This document shows, piece after piece, positions 46,729 through 55,519 of a stretch of DNA of 64,000 nt. Numbering within the stretch: the stretch's first letter is position 1; every line of letters starts with the position of its first letter. Origin of the DNA: BM003 sp963699835 (GTDB lineage Bacteria; Pseudomonadota; Gammaproteobacteria; Steroidobacterales; BM003); assembly GCA_963699835.1 (NCBI GenBank), contig CAVOVJ010000001.1, forward strand, positions 124,001 through 188,000. The letters run 5' to 3'. A program made the translations under genes and the position numbers. The notes beneath the pieces are model-generated. The model ran no database searches. It was not told where the DNA came from and saw only the letters and a list, made by a program, of their open reading frames with translations.

Positions 46729-47787
46729 ATGGACGTCAAACAAGTCGACATCGCGCTCCTGAAGACCCTGTCCCCGCTGGATGGGCTCAAGTCGGAGAAT
46801 CTGCAGGCGCTGGTCAAAAAGACTGCCGTCCGGAGCATTGCCGCCGGTCGTTTCCTGTTCAAGGAAGGGGACGAGGAGCACCGAACCATCTACGTTTTGT
46901 CGGGCGAGATCGAACTGCTTGAAGGCGACCACCTGGTCCGCACGGTCACGGGCGGTCTGGCCGAAGCGCAGAATCCTTTGATGCCGCGATTGCCGCGCCC
47001 GGTAAGCGCGCGCGCCAAAACCGACGTGGCTTATATTTCAATCGATAGTGATCTGCTCGACGTCATGCTGACATGGGACCAGACAGGATCCTACGAAGTC
47101 AGCGAATTGCGCGAGGATCTGGCGCCGTCGCAGGACGACTGGATGACCACGCTGCTGCAGACCAAGGCGTTTCACCGCATTCCGCCGGCCAATATTCAGG
47201 CGATCTTCATGCGCATGCAGCAGGTCAATCACAAGGCGGGTGACCTGGTCCTCAAACAGGGGGACGAAGGCGATTTTTTCTACGTGATCACGAAGGGACG
47301 TTGCCTGGTCACGCGTGAGACGCCGCTGAACAAGGAAGGTATCAAGCTGGCCGAACTCAGGGTCGGCGATACGTTCGGCGAGGAAGCATTGATTTCGGAA
47401 GCCAAGCGCAACGCCACGGTGACGATGCTGAGCGACGGGTCGTTGATGCGGCTGGCGAAAGATGACTTCAAGACGCTGCTGAACGAACCGCTGCTGCACT
47501 GGGCAACCATGGAGCAGGCACGCCAGATGGTGGCCGATGGCGCCAAATGGCTTGATGTCAGGTTACCGAGCGAATTCGAGAACTACCATCTCGACGAGGC
47601 GCTCAACATCCCGCTTTACTTCATCCGGCTCAAGCTCCAGGCACTCGACCCGGATACCAAGTACATCGTGGTCTGCGATACCGGACGACGCAGTTCCGCC
47701 GCCGCATTCATACTGAGTGAGCGTGGTTTTGACGCCTATGTGCTGCAGGGCGGACTGACGCTGTCGGACACGGAACAACCCGCCTGA
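46729..47787 (+). CDS. Double cyclic-nucleotide-binding protein with C-terminal rhodanese domain
   Basis: 352 aa. Two cNMP-binding-type domains are visible, around residues 15-130 (AAGRFLFKEGDEEHRTIYVL) and 140-255 (AGDLVLKQGDEGDFFYVITKG, LRVGDTFGEEALISEAKRNA), the second better conserved. A rhodanese domain follows (residues 260-345: KWLDVRLPSEFENYHLDEA; active loop CDTGRRSSAAA). There is no DNA-binding domain. It could tie a cyclic nucleotide or other small ligand to sulfur transfer or to control of a partner. The gene stands alone between fadJ and the converging pilZ. Confidence 0.85.
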   Translation: MDVKQVDIALLKTLSPLDGLKSENLQALVKKTAVRSIAAGRFLFKEGDEEHRTIYVLSGEIELLEGDHLVRTVTGGLAEAQNPLMPRLPRPVSARAKTDVAYISIDSDLLDVMLTWDQTGSYEVSELREDLAPSQDDWMTTLLQTKAFHRIPPANIQAIFMRMQQVNHKAGDLVLKQGDEGDFFYVITKGRCLVTRETPLNKEGIKLAELRVGDTFGEEALISEAKRNATVTMLSDGSLMRLAKDDFKTLLNEPLLHWATMEQARQMVADGAKWLDVRLPSEFENYHLDEALNIPLYFIRLKLQALDPDTKYIVVCDTGRRSSAAAFILSERGFDAYVLQGGLTLSDTEQPA

Positions 47788-47800
47788 AGCGAATCAGGCT

Positions 47801-48139
47801 TTACATCGTGTGGGTCGGCTTGTCGCCGCCAAGCGCGCCGGCCAGGTAGTTCTCAATCTTCTTCTGCGTATTGCCGCGATCCTGGTCGCTGAACTGCACG
47901 CCGATTCCGGCGGTGCGTTTTCCCTGGGCGCCTTTTGGCGTTATCCAGACAACCTTGCCGGCGACGGGGATTTTCTCTTCCTCACCCATGAGATTAAGCA
48001 ACATGAAGACTTCGTCACCGAGGTTGTAGCTGCTGTTCGTCGGGATAAACAGGCCGCCGTTGCCAATGAACGGCATATACGCCAGATACAGCGCGCTCTT
48101 GTCCTTGATCGTCAGTGTCAAAAGACCTGGCTTTTTCAT
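47801..48139 (-). CDS. pilZ: PilZ-domain protein (type IV pilus type)
   Basis: 112 aa. PilZ pattern: LAYMPFIGNGGLFIPTNSSY, LGDEVFMLLNLMGEEEKIP, VAGKVVWITPKGAQGKRTAGIGVQFSD. The N-terminal RxxxR motif needed for cyclic-di-GMP binding is missing, as in the true pilus protein PilZ, which does not bind the nucleotide. Gene order with holB upstream matches the standard gammaproteobacterial cluster, which supports the symbol. Confidence 0.9.
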   Translation of the reverse strand: MKKPGLLTLTIKDKSALYLAYMPFIGNGGLFIPTNSSYNLGDEVFMLLNLMGEEEKIPVAGKVVWITPKGAQGKRTAGIGVQFSDQDRGNTQKKIENYLAGALGGDKPTHTM

Positions 48140-48149
48140 AAACCGAACC

Positions 48150-49175
48150 TCAAAGGTAACCGGAGGGAGGCCGCTGACATAGCTGCAATCCCTGGCTCCA
48201 CGGTATCAACGCGGCTTCGAACGCAAGCTGCGTGTTCAGCGGTCGTTCGATTCCGCGAATCAGCCATTGAAGCCAATCCAGATACTCCATCAATTTGACA
48301 ATATTCAAATCGACTACTGCATTTTGCAAGGGTCCGGGGATGGATTCTTCTACCTGGTTCACATCCAGAGCACCGGCTTTCAGGCAAACCGTCGCCTCGA
48401 CGAGGCGTTTGAGCCAGCGCAGTGTCATTGCGGCATCACCGCCCGACCACTTTGCCGCAACCGCACACGGGTCGGCGGTGCCATTGATAATGCCGAGCAA
48501 TTGATCCTGCCAGGTACTCACCGTGCCAAGATAGTCGTTGTCGAATAGTTCAATGGCTGCGAGCGGGGCTCCGTTGACCGCTGCCAGCAGACGCCGCCAA
48601 TCCGCCGGGGCGGATCCTGCCTCGAGCCATGCCAGCGCTGATGCGCGGTCTGGCGTCCTGAACACTATCCGCTGGCACCGGCTCAGGACCGTTGCCGGCA
48701 GCGCCGACAGAGTTGAGCAACACAGAATCAGAGTAGTGTCTGGAGGCGGTTCTTCCAGCGTCTTCAACAGACTGTTGGCGGCATTCACATTCATTTTTTC
48801 TGCCGGCCACAGCAGCGCCACCTTGCGCCCGCCGGCATGACTTCTCAGCGCAAGGTAGGCGGACAGCTCACGAATCTGGTCGACCGTGATCTGGGTCTTG
48901 CCATCGGCAACGGTGACCGCGCGATAGTCGGGGTGATTTCCGGCAGCTTGCAGACGACAGCCCTGGCACGTGCCACATACCCTTCCCGTTAGCTCGGATT
49001 GCTGGCATAACAGCAGCGCCGCGAGTCGCTGGCCAAACAGTCGTTTACCCATACCCGGAGACCCCACCAGAAGGGGGGCGTGGCCGAGCCGGTTGGCTTT
49101 ATGCGCGACCGCTATCCGCTCCCACTGTTCTTCATGCCAAGGAAAATTAGTCGAATTAATAATTAAATCAGTCAC
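48150..49175 (-). CDS. holB: DNA polymerase III subunit delta'
   Basis: 341 aa. AAA+ clamp-loader subunit: GHAPLLVGSPGMGKRLFGQR (P-loop-like), the zinc module LTGRVCGTCQGCRLQAAGNH, KVALLWPAEKMNVNAANSLL, LLKTLEEPPPDTTLILC, and sensor ATVLSRCQRIVF. It helps load the sliding clamp. It lies between tmk and pilZ in the normal order. Confidence 0.94.
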   Translation of the reverse strand: MTDLIINSTNFPWHEEQWERIAVAHKANRLGHAPLLVGSPGMGKRLFGQRLAALLLCQQSELTGRVCGTCQGCRLQAAGNHPDYRAVTVADGKTQITVDQIRELSAYLALRSHAGGRKVALLWPAEKMNVNAANSLLKTLEEPPPDTTLILCCSTLSALPATVLSRCQRIVFRTPDRASALAWLEAGSAPADWRRLLAAVNGAPLAAIELFDNDYLGTVSTWQDQLLGIINGTADPCAVAAKWSGGDAAMTLRWLKRLVEATVCLKAGALDVNQVEESIPGPLQNAVVDLNIVKLMEYLDWLQWLIRGIERPLNTQLAFEAALIPWSQGLQLCQRPPSGYL

Positions 49176-49194
49176 GTATTTATTAAATCTAAAG

Positions 49195-49824
49195 TCAATT
49201 ATCGAGAATGCTGCGAATTATGTCACTGACGGCCCGGTTTACTGCCGTGATGGAGGCGGTGGCATCGACGATTTTTACCCGCTCCGGCTGGGCCGCGGCG
49301 ATGGCGAGATATCCCTGGCGTACCCGCTCGAAAAAACCCGCCTGTTCGCTTTCGAACCGGTCCGGCGCTCCGCGCTTGCGCGCGCGCGCGAGTCCAATCT
49401 CGACCGGCGCATCCAGCAGAATGGTCAAATCGGGCCGCAGCTCGTGTTGTACCAGCTGTTCGAGCATCGCAATGTCGTTGCGCTCCACGCCCCTGCCCCA
49501 GCCCTGGTAGGCGAAAGTCGCGTCCGTGAACCGGTCGCACACGACCCAATCGCCGCGTTGCAGTGCCGGCCTGATAAGGTTTTCCAGGTGCACCGCGCGT
49601 GCCGCGAACATCAGCAGTAGCTCGGCGCTGGCTGGTACTGACTCATCCGACGGGGTCAGCAAAAGCCGACGAATCTCCTCGGCCAGCAGCGTGCCGCCCG
49701 GTTCGCGCGTGCAGACAACGGTTTTCCCACACTCGCGGAGTATTTCCGCCATATATTCCAGCTGGGTCGATTTGCCGACGCCCTCGATTCCCTCGAGCGT
49801 AACGAATTGTCCGTATCCCGCCAT
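49195..49824 (-). CDS. tmk: Thymidylate kinase
   Basis: 209 aa. P-loop FVTLEGIEGVGKSTQLEYM, DR motif VCDRFTDATFAYQGWGRGV, and the LID-region Arg-rich segment LARARKRGAPDRFE. It phosphorylates dTMP to dTDP. The stop of mltG overlaps its start, and holB follows 19 bases later: part of the same operon. Confidence 0.95.
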   Translation of the reverse strand: MAGYGQFVTLEGIEGVGKSTQLEYMAEILRECGKTVVCTREPGGTLLAEEIRRLLLTPSDESVPASAELLLMFAARAVHLENLIRPALQRGDWVVCDRFTDATFAYQGWGRGVERNDIAMLEQLVQHELRPDLTILLDAPVEIGLARARKRGAPDRFESEQAGFFERVRQGYLAIAAAQPERVKIVDATASITAVNRAVSDIIRSILDN

Positions 49825-50852
49825 CAGCGATTTGCGCCGCTTTTCAGTTTTTTCAGGTATCGCGCCACAGCTGCATTGTGCTCCTCCAGCGTCTCGGAGA
49901 AATAGTGGCTGCCGTCCGGATCGCCGGTAGCGACAAAAAACAGGCTTGTACCGGCGGCCGGATCCGCTGCGGCTGCCAGCGATTCACGGCCGGGCAGACA
50001 AATTGGTGTGGGTGGAAGTCCATGCCGCGTGTAAGTGTTGTAAGGGGTATCGGTGGTCAGGTCGCGGCGCCTGAGATTGCCGTCGAATGCCGCACCTAGA
50101 CCGTAAATGACCGTCGGATCGGTCTGCAGACGCATCCGTTTCTCCAGTCGGCGCGCGAAAACCCCGGCGATCTCGGGGCGTTCCGAATCCAGCGCGGTTT
50201 CCTTCTCGATAATCGACGCGAGGGTCAGCAACTCGTCCTGCGTCTCCACCGGAGTAGCCGGTTTGCGCCCGTTCCATGCCCGTTCGAGTTCCGCGTCCAT
50301 TCGTTCGAGCGCAACGCGCAGTAGCTGCAAGTCCGTGGTATCCCGCTCAAACCGGTAGGTATCCGGAAAAAATCGCCCCTCGGGATGCAGCTCCGCCCGC
50401 CCCAGCTCTGCCATCGTGCGATCCGGGTCATCGACCGACTGGGTCGCGCGAATCGCCGGATGCGCCTGCAACGCGAGCAATGCTTCCCTGTATGTCCATC
50501 CCTCGACCAGCGTTACCGTGTGCAGATACACGTCGCCAGCCACCAGCTTGTCCAGCACTTCCACACCGCTGATGCCCGGGGGCATTTCGTATTCCCCCGC
50601 TTTTATCCGTTGCGCCAGCCCATGGTAGCGCGCGTACCAGATGAAGGCGTCGCGCGAAGACAACAGACCGGCCTGGTCAAGCTGGCGCGCGACGCGATTC
50701 AGCGAGGACCCGCTCTCGATCACGAGCAACACCGGCCCGGTCAGTGACTGCGCACCCTGGCGCATCGATTGATCGACCCACCACGCAAGACCGGCCACGA
50801 TCGCGGCAGCGGACACGAGCAGCAGAAGCACAACCTGAAAGAGTCGTTTCAT
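49824..50852 (-). CDS. mltG: Endolytic murein transglycosylase MltG
   Basis: 342 aa. One N-terminal membrane anchor (LFQVVLLLLVSAAAIVAGLA), then a LysM-like part (LNRVARQLDQAGLLSSRDAF) and the YceG catalytic domain with LLTLASIIEKETALDSERP (the catalytic Glu) and VIYGLGAAFDGNLRRRDL. It cuts nascent glycan strands to set their length. The start codon overlaps pabC by four bases and the stop overlaps tmk. Confidence 0.95.
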   Translation of the reverse strand: MKRLFQVVLLLLVSAAAIVAGLAWWVDQSMRQGAQSLTGPVLLVIESGSSLNRVARQLDQAGLLSSRDAFIWYARYHGLAQRIKAGEYEMPPGISGVEVLDKLVAGDVYLHTVTLVEGWTYREALLALQAHPAIRATQSVDDPDRTMAELGRAELHPEGRFFPDTYRFERDTTDLQLLRVALERMDAELERAWNGRKPATPVETQDELLTLASIIEKETALDSERPEIAGVFARRLEKRMRLQTDPTVIYGLGAAFDGNLRRRDLTTDTPYNTYTRHGLPPTPICLPGRESLAAAADPAAGTSLFFVATGDPDGSHYFSETLEEHNAAVARYLKKLKSGANR

Positions 50853-51682
50853 CGCAACTGAAAGCGCGCGTTAGCCAGCGACTGTAGGCGTCGTGTGGTG
50901 GGCCCCACCGGCAGCGGACGTGTATCGATGCGACTTACCGGCAGAATTCCGGAAATCGCATTGGTGAGCATTAGTTCGTCGCAATCGGCGAGTTCTCCGA
51001 CATCGATGTTGCGGCATTCGATATCGATTCCAGCTGCGCTGGCAACCTCCATTACCTCGGCCCGCATCACACCGGCGACCCCGCAACGCGACAGCTCCGG
51101 GGTCAAAAGTTTCGAATCGCGAACCAGAAAAATATTGTTCATCGTAGCGCACACGAGCGTGCCATCGGCCTCCAGCATCAGTCCATCGTAATACTCGTCG
51201 CCGTGCCATTCCGCGCGCGCCATGACCTGTTCGAGGCGGCCGAGTGTTTTCAAACCCGCCAGCAACGGCTGGGAGGATAGCCGCGTGCTGCAGACGCGCA
51301 CAGCGACGCCATCCCGATACCAGTGTTCCGGGCGATCCGGCCATGGACCGGACGACACGATCCGGCGCGAGCCCGCGCCGGCAGCGAAGCGGTAGCCGCG
51401 CTCGCTCCCGCAGCGGGTTACGATCAGTTTCAAAACGGCGCGGCGCAGCCCGGCCGCGGCGCGATCAAATTCAGACTCGACCCGGACCCGCTCCGGCAGG
51501 GTCAGCGCCATGCGCGCGCACCCGTGTTCGAGCCGCCGCCAGTGCCGATCGAGCAACGGCGCCCGTCCGTCGATCCAGGCTATTGTTTCGAACAGGCCGT
51601 CGCCATACTGCAGCCCACGATCGGACACCGGCAAAAAATGCGTCTCCTGACCGTCTACGAGACAGGTTCCGAGCTCAGCCAT
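50849..51682 (-). CDS. pabC: Aminodeoxychorismate lyase
   Basis: 277 aa from ATG 51682, which overlaps the pabB stop by eight bases; an upstream start would run deep into pabB. PLP class IV fold: SDRGLQYGDGLFETIAWIDG, the PLP lysine in LAGLKTLGRLEQVMARAEW, DGLMLEADGTLVCATMNNIF. It forms p-aminobenzoate from aminodeoxychorismate. The usual Asn in KTLNRL is Gly here. Confidence 0.92.
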   Translation of the reverse strand: MAELGTCLVDGQETHFLPVSDRGLQYGDGLFETIAWIDGRAPLLDRHWRRLEHGCARMALTLPERVRVESEFDRAAAGLRRAVLKLIVTRCGSERGYRFAAGAGSRRIVSSGPWPDRPEHWYRDGVAVRVCSTRLSSQPLLAGLKTLGRLEQVMARAEWHGDEYYDGLMLEADGTLVCATMNNIFLVRDSKLLTPELSRCGVAGVMRAEVMEVASAAGIDIECRNIDVGELADCDELMLTNAISGILPVSRIDTRPLPVGPTTRRLQSLANARFQLR

Positions 51683-53069
51683 GCGCCTGCTCCGGATCCA
51701 GTGCCGCGAGAACCCCCCTGGCCTTGGCCCGGGTCTCCTCGAGTTCGTGCTGCGGTTGCGAATCCGCGACGATGCCGGCACCCGCATGCAACGTAAAATA
51801 GGACGGGTGTTGTACCAGCGTGCGGATCAGAATGTTCAGATCCAGTCTTCCGTCGCGGCCGAGATAGCCCATCGCGCCCGTGTACGCGCCGCGCGGGCCG
51901 GCTTCCAGCTCGCTGATGATTTCCATGCAGCGAACCTTGGGGCAACCGGTAATCGTGCCACCCGGGAATACGGCGCGGATTGCCTGGCCCGGTGTGACGC
52001 CCGCGCGCAACCGCCCGCTGACATTGGACACGATATGGTGCACGTGCGCATAGGACTCCAGTGACATGTACTCATCGACCCGCACGCTTCCTGGGGCGCA
52101 GATACGGCCAAGGTCATTGCGCTCGAGATCGATCAGCATGATGTGCTCGGCGCGTTCCTTGGGATGATCGATGAGTTCGCTGCGCAGCGCATCATCGGCG
52201 GCCCGGGTGGCACCTCTGGGTCGGGTCCCGGCAATCGGCCGGGTCTCGACGACGCCGTCGCCGATGCGCAAGAGCCGCTCCGGCGAGGAACTGATGATCG
52301 TCATGTCACGCCAACGCACCAGCCCGGCAAATGGCGCCGGGTTGGTCTGGCGCAGACGCCTGTAAACAGCGCTCGCATCGATTTCATCATGCCACTGACC
52401 GGTCCACGTGCGCGACAGATTGGTCTGGAAAACATCGCCGTCGCGGATGTAGCGTTTTGCCCGCCTGACTGATTCGAGAAACACCTCAGCCGGTTCTTCG
52501 GTCACTGCGCGAATTCGCGGCTGGCTTTGCGACTGGGTTGAGTGCATTGCCCGGACCACATCGTCCGCGATGAGCGGCAGCAGATGTTCGTAACCGGGTT
52601 CGGTGATCGCGTACACGGCGCCGTCGGTGCGATCCCGGGTGACAACGGCCGGGACGCGCGTGGCGAACGCTACCGGCTGATCAACCGGTCCAGCCAGGTT
52701 CAGCACCGGCTCGACCTGGGCAGCCAGTTCGTAGCCCAGCATCAGGAACCATCCCCCGAGAAACGGCAGATCGGTTTCCGCGGGGACGCTGCTTTCCGCG
52801 CGCCATCGTTGATCGAGATGATCGAGAAAATCACCTGTGGCATCGCCATCCGATCCGTGCAAGCGGAAATGCCCGTCGAGGTGGAAATGCGACTGCGGGA
52901 AAGCGAATAACAGGTCGAAGCGACCGTGCGGCGTGCCGCTTGCCGCGCTTTCGAGCAGGAAGGGGTAGCGGTCGGGATCGCGCTCGTGAAGATCGACGAG
53001 ATCGACGAGGCCGGGTAACGACTGCACATGGGCGGATCGTCCCTGCAGCATTGGCACATCTAGTGCCAC
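51675..53069 (-). CDS. pabB: Aminodeoxychorismate synthase component I
   Basis: 464 aa from GTG 53069. Chorismate-binding domain signatures are IISSSPERLLRIGDG, VETRPIAGTRPRGATR, AEHIMLIDLERNDLGRI and FPGGTITGCPKVRCMEII. With a PabA amidotransferase (not in this window) it aminates chorismate for folate synthesis. Its insertion between fabF and pabC brings both pab genes together. Confidence 0.93.
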   Translation of the reverse strand: MALDVPMLQGRSAHVQSLPGLVDLVDLHERDPDRYPFLLESAASGTPHGRFDLLFAFPQSHFHLDGHFRLHGSDGDATGDFLDHLDQRWRAESSVPAETDLPFLGGWFLMLGYELAAQVEPVLNLAGPVDQPVAFATRVPAVVTRDRTDGAVYAITEPGYEHLLPLIADDVVRAMHSTQSQSQPRIRAVTEEPAEVFLESVRRAKRYIRDGDVFQTNLSRTWTGQWHDEIDASAVYRRLRQTNPAPFAGLVRWRDMTIISSSPERLLRIGDGVVETRPIAGTRPRGATRAADDALRSELIDHPKERAEHIMLIDLERNDLGRICAPGSVRVDEYMSLESYAHVHHIVSNVSGRLRAGVTPGQAIRAVFPGGTITGCPKVRCMEIISELEAGPRGAYTGAMGYLGRDGRLDLNILIRTLVQHPSYFTLHAGAGIVADSQPQHELEETRAKARGVLAALDPEQAHG

Positions 53070-53079
53070 AACGTCATCC

Positions 53080-54324
53080 TCAGTCGATTTGACGAAAGAT
53101 CAGTGTGCCGTTGGTCCCGCCGAAACCGAAGGAATTGCTCAACGCGACTTTGAACCGGGCATCACGCGCAGTGTTGGGCACATAGTCGAGATCACACCCT
53201 TCACCCGGCTGATCCAGGTTGATAGTGGGTGGAATCACCTGATCGCGTAGCGCGAGAACAGAAAAAATCGCTTCGACGGCACCCGCCGCACCCAGCAGGT
53301 GGCCGGTCATCGATTTGGTCGAACTGACCGCAAGCTTCGCGGCATGTGCGCCAAATGCGGCCTTTATGGCAATGGTTTCGGCAACATCGCCAAGCTGAGT
53401 CGATGTGCCATGCGCATTGATATAGCCGACTTCGGAGGCATCGATGGCCGCGTCGTGAAGTGCGTTCTCCATGCACAGCCGTGCCCCGGTGCCATCTTCG
53501 AGCGGTGCCGTGATGTGATGGGCATCGCCACTCATACCGAAACCGGAGAGCTCGGCGTAAATTCTCGCCCCCCTGGCACGCGCGTGCTCATATTCTTCGA
53601 GACACATCGCGCCGGCGCCGTCGCTCAGCACGAAGCCGTCGCGCCCCGCGTCCCACGGCCTGCTCGCCGCCTCGGGGTCATCATTGCGAGTCGACAATGC
53701 CTTTGCCGTGCAAAACCCGCCAATCGCGAGTTCGGTCGTGGCCATTTCAGCGCCACCGGCAAGCATGACGTCGGCATCGCCATAGGCGATCGTGCGCGCC
53801 GCCACGCCGATGCTGTGAGTGCCAGTGGTGCAGGCTGTCACCAATGCGAGATTGGGGCCGCGCAAGCCATACATGATGGACAGATAGCCCGAGATCATAT
53901 TGATGATGCTGGAAGGAACAAAGAACGGAGAAATCTTGCGCGGCGAGCCGCTTTCGAGATAGCGCCGGTAGTTGTTTTCTATAGTCGTCAGTCCGCCGAT
54001 TCCCGCGCCCATCGCGACGCCAATGCGAGGAGCGTTGACAGCGCTGACCTCGAGGCCCGAATCCGCCATCGCCTGCCTGCCCGCCGCGATACCGTATTGA
54101 ACGAACGGGTCCGTCTTGCGTGCTTCCTTGGCCGACAGGTATTGAGAGAGATCAAAGCCGCGGACGTCGCCGCCGATCGTGCACGGAAAATCGGTGGTGT
54201 CGAAGCGGGTAATTGGAGCGATCCCGCTGCGACCCTCGCGCACTGCCTCCCAGGCACTTTCGATCGTACTGCCCACGGGCGACACGATACCCATCCCGGT
54301 TACGACGATACGACGCTGTGACAC
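53080..54324 (-). CDS. fabF: 3-oxoacyl-[acyl-carrier-protein] synthase II
   Basis: 414 aa. Catalytic triad of elongating ketosynthases: Cys in LALVTACTTGTHSIG, His in YINAHGTSTQLGDVAE, His in SSTKSMTGHLLGAAGA, and the terminal SNSFGFGGTNGTLIF. It extends acyl-ACP with malonyl-ACP. It follows acpP in the fab operon. Intact. Confidence 0.97.
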   Translation of the reverse strand: MSQRRIVVTGMGIVSPVGSTIESAWEAVREGRSGIAPITRFDTTDFPCTIGGDVRGFDLSQYLSAKEARKTDPFVQYGIAAGRQAMADSGLEVSAVNAPRIGVAMGAGIGGLTTIENNYRRYLESGSPRKISPFFVPSSIINMISGYLSIMYGLRGPNLALVTACTTGTHSIGVAARTIAYGDADVMLAGGAEMATTELAIGGFCTAKALSTRNDDPEAASRPWDAGRDGFVLSDGAGAMCLEEYEHARARGARIYAELSGFGMSGDAHHITAPLEDGTGARLCMENALHDAAIDASEVGYINAHGTSTQLGDVAETIAIKAAFGAHAAKLAVSSTKSMTGHLLGAAGAVEAIFSVLALRDQVIPPTINLDQPGEGCDLDYVPNTARDARFKVALSNSFGFGGTNGTLIFRQID

Positions 54325-54404
54325 GACTTAGGAGACCGATTATCCGGCTGTCAGGACCGGGTGACCGACGTGCGCATGATCGCGCGCGCTATGCACCGCG
54401 CTGA

Positions 54405-54656
54405 TCAGGCGCTGGTCTTGCGTTCGGCGATATAGTCGATCGCCTGCTGCACAGTGGTAATCTTCTCGGCTTCCTCATCGGGAATCTCGGTTTCGAACTC
54501 TTCCTCGAGTGCCATCACCAGTTCCACGGTATCGAGAGAGTCGGCGCCAAGATCGTCGACAAAAGAAGCATCATTCGTGACTTCGTCTTCTTTTACACCG
54601 AGTTGCTCCGCCACAATCGCTTTGACCTGCTTCTCAATTTGTTCAACAGTGCTCAT
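54405..54656 (-). CDS. acpP: Acyl carrier protein
   Basis: 83 aa from ATG 54656. Acidic four-helix protein with the phosphopantetheine Ser in DLGADSLDTVELVMALEEEF. It carries growing acyl chains. The position between fabG and fabF is the norm. Confidence 0.98.
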   Translation of the reverse strand: MSTVEQIEKQVKAIVAEQLGVKEDEVTNDASFVDDLGADSLDTVELVMALEEEFETEIPDEEAEKITTVQQAIDYIAERKTSA

Positions 54657-54778
54657 ATCGTTTGAATCCTCTGCGGGAAGACGCATTTCCAGGGTAACGC
54701 AGACCGGGGTCCGGCAACCGACCGCGCGTATTGTAAGTGAATCGTGCCGCGCAATGCCATATGCAGCATCGTGCGGGC

Positions 54779-55519
54779 CTAGCTCATGTACATACCGCCG
54801 TTCACATTGAGGGTCTCGCCAGTAACGTAGCCGGCTCCAGGCGAGGCCAGATAAAGCACCGCCGCAGCAATATCGGCGGGATCTCCGAGGCGCCGGAGGG
54901 GTATCTGTTCGGCAAGTTTTGCGCGTTGGTCGTCACCCATCGCGCGGGTCATGTCCGTCTCGATAAAACCAGGCGCGACCACATTGACTGTTATTCCGCG
55001 CGACCCGACTTCGCGCGCCAGCGACTTCGAGAAACCGATGATGCCCGCCTTCGCCGCCGCGTAGTTGGACTGCCCAGCGTTTCCCATCTGGCCGACTACC
55101 GACGCGATGCTGATAATGCGGCCCTTTCTCGCTTTCATCATCCCGCGCAAAGCGGCCTTGCTGGTACGGTAAATTGCGCTGAGGTTGGTGTTCAGTATCG
55201 TATCCCACTCTTCCGCGCTCATTCGCAGCAGCAGGTTGTCCCGGGTAACACCGGCATTGTTGACGAGTATCGTCGGCGCGCCCCCGCTGGCCTTCATATC
55301 GGCAAACAGGGCGTCGACCGACTCCGCATCGGCGACGTCGAGTACCGCACCACGGCCCGGATTCGGACAGCCCGCCAGATCGCCGTCAATGCGGGCGGCA
55401 CCCTCGGTGCTGGTGGCCGTGCCGACTACCCTGGCGCCATGGGTTCCCAGAGCCTGCGCAATCGCCTTGCCTATTCCCCGTGATGCGCCGGTAACGAGCG
55501 CAACTTCACCATCAAGCAT
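54779..55519 (-). CDS. fabG: 3-oxoacyl-[acyl-carrier-protein] reductase
   Basis: 246 aa from ATG 55519, overlapping the fabD stop by eight bases. Rossmann motif LVTGASRGIGKAIAQAL, NNAGVTRDNLL, and catalytic Ser/Tyr/Lys in SIASVVGQMGNAGQSNYAAA plus the following Lys. C-terminal VTGETLNVNGGMYM. NADPH-dependent reduction in fatty acid elongation. Confidence 0.97.
   Translation of the reverse strand: MLDGEVALVTGASRGIGKAIAQALGTHGARVVGTATSTEGAARIDGDLAGCPNPGRGAVLDVADAESVDALFADMKASGGAPTILVNNAGVTRDNLLLRMSAEEWDTILNTNLSAIYRTSKAALRGMMKARKGRIISIASVVGQMGNAGQSNYAAAKAGIIGFSKSLAREVGSRGITVNVVAPGFIETDMTRAMGDDQRAKLAEQIPLRRLGDPADIAAAVLYLASPGAGYVTGETLNVNGGMYMS

Noticed and set aside
53299..54321. A 340-codon plus-strand ORF
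   Set aside because: It lies wholly antisense to fabF, which has perfect catalytic motifs. In GC-rich DNA such long shadow frames are expected, and the translation has no recognisable fold.
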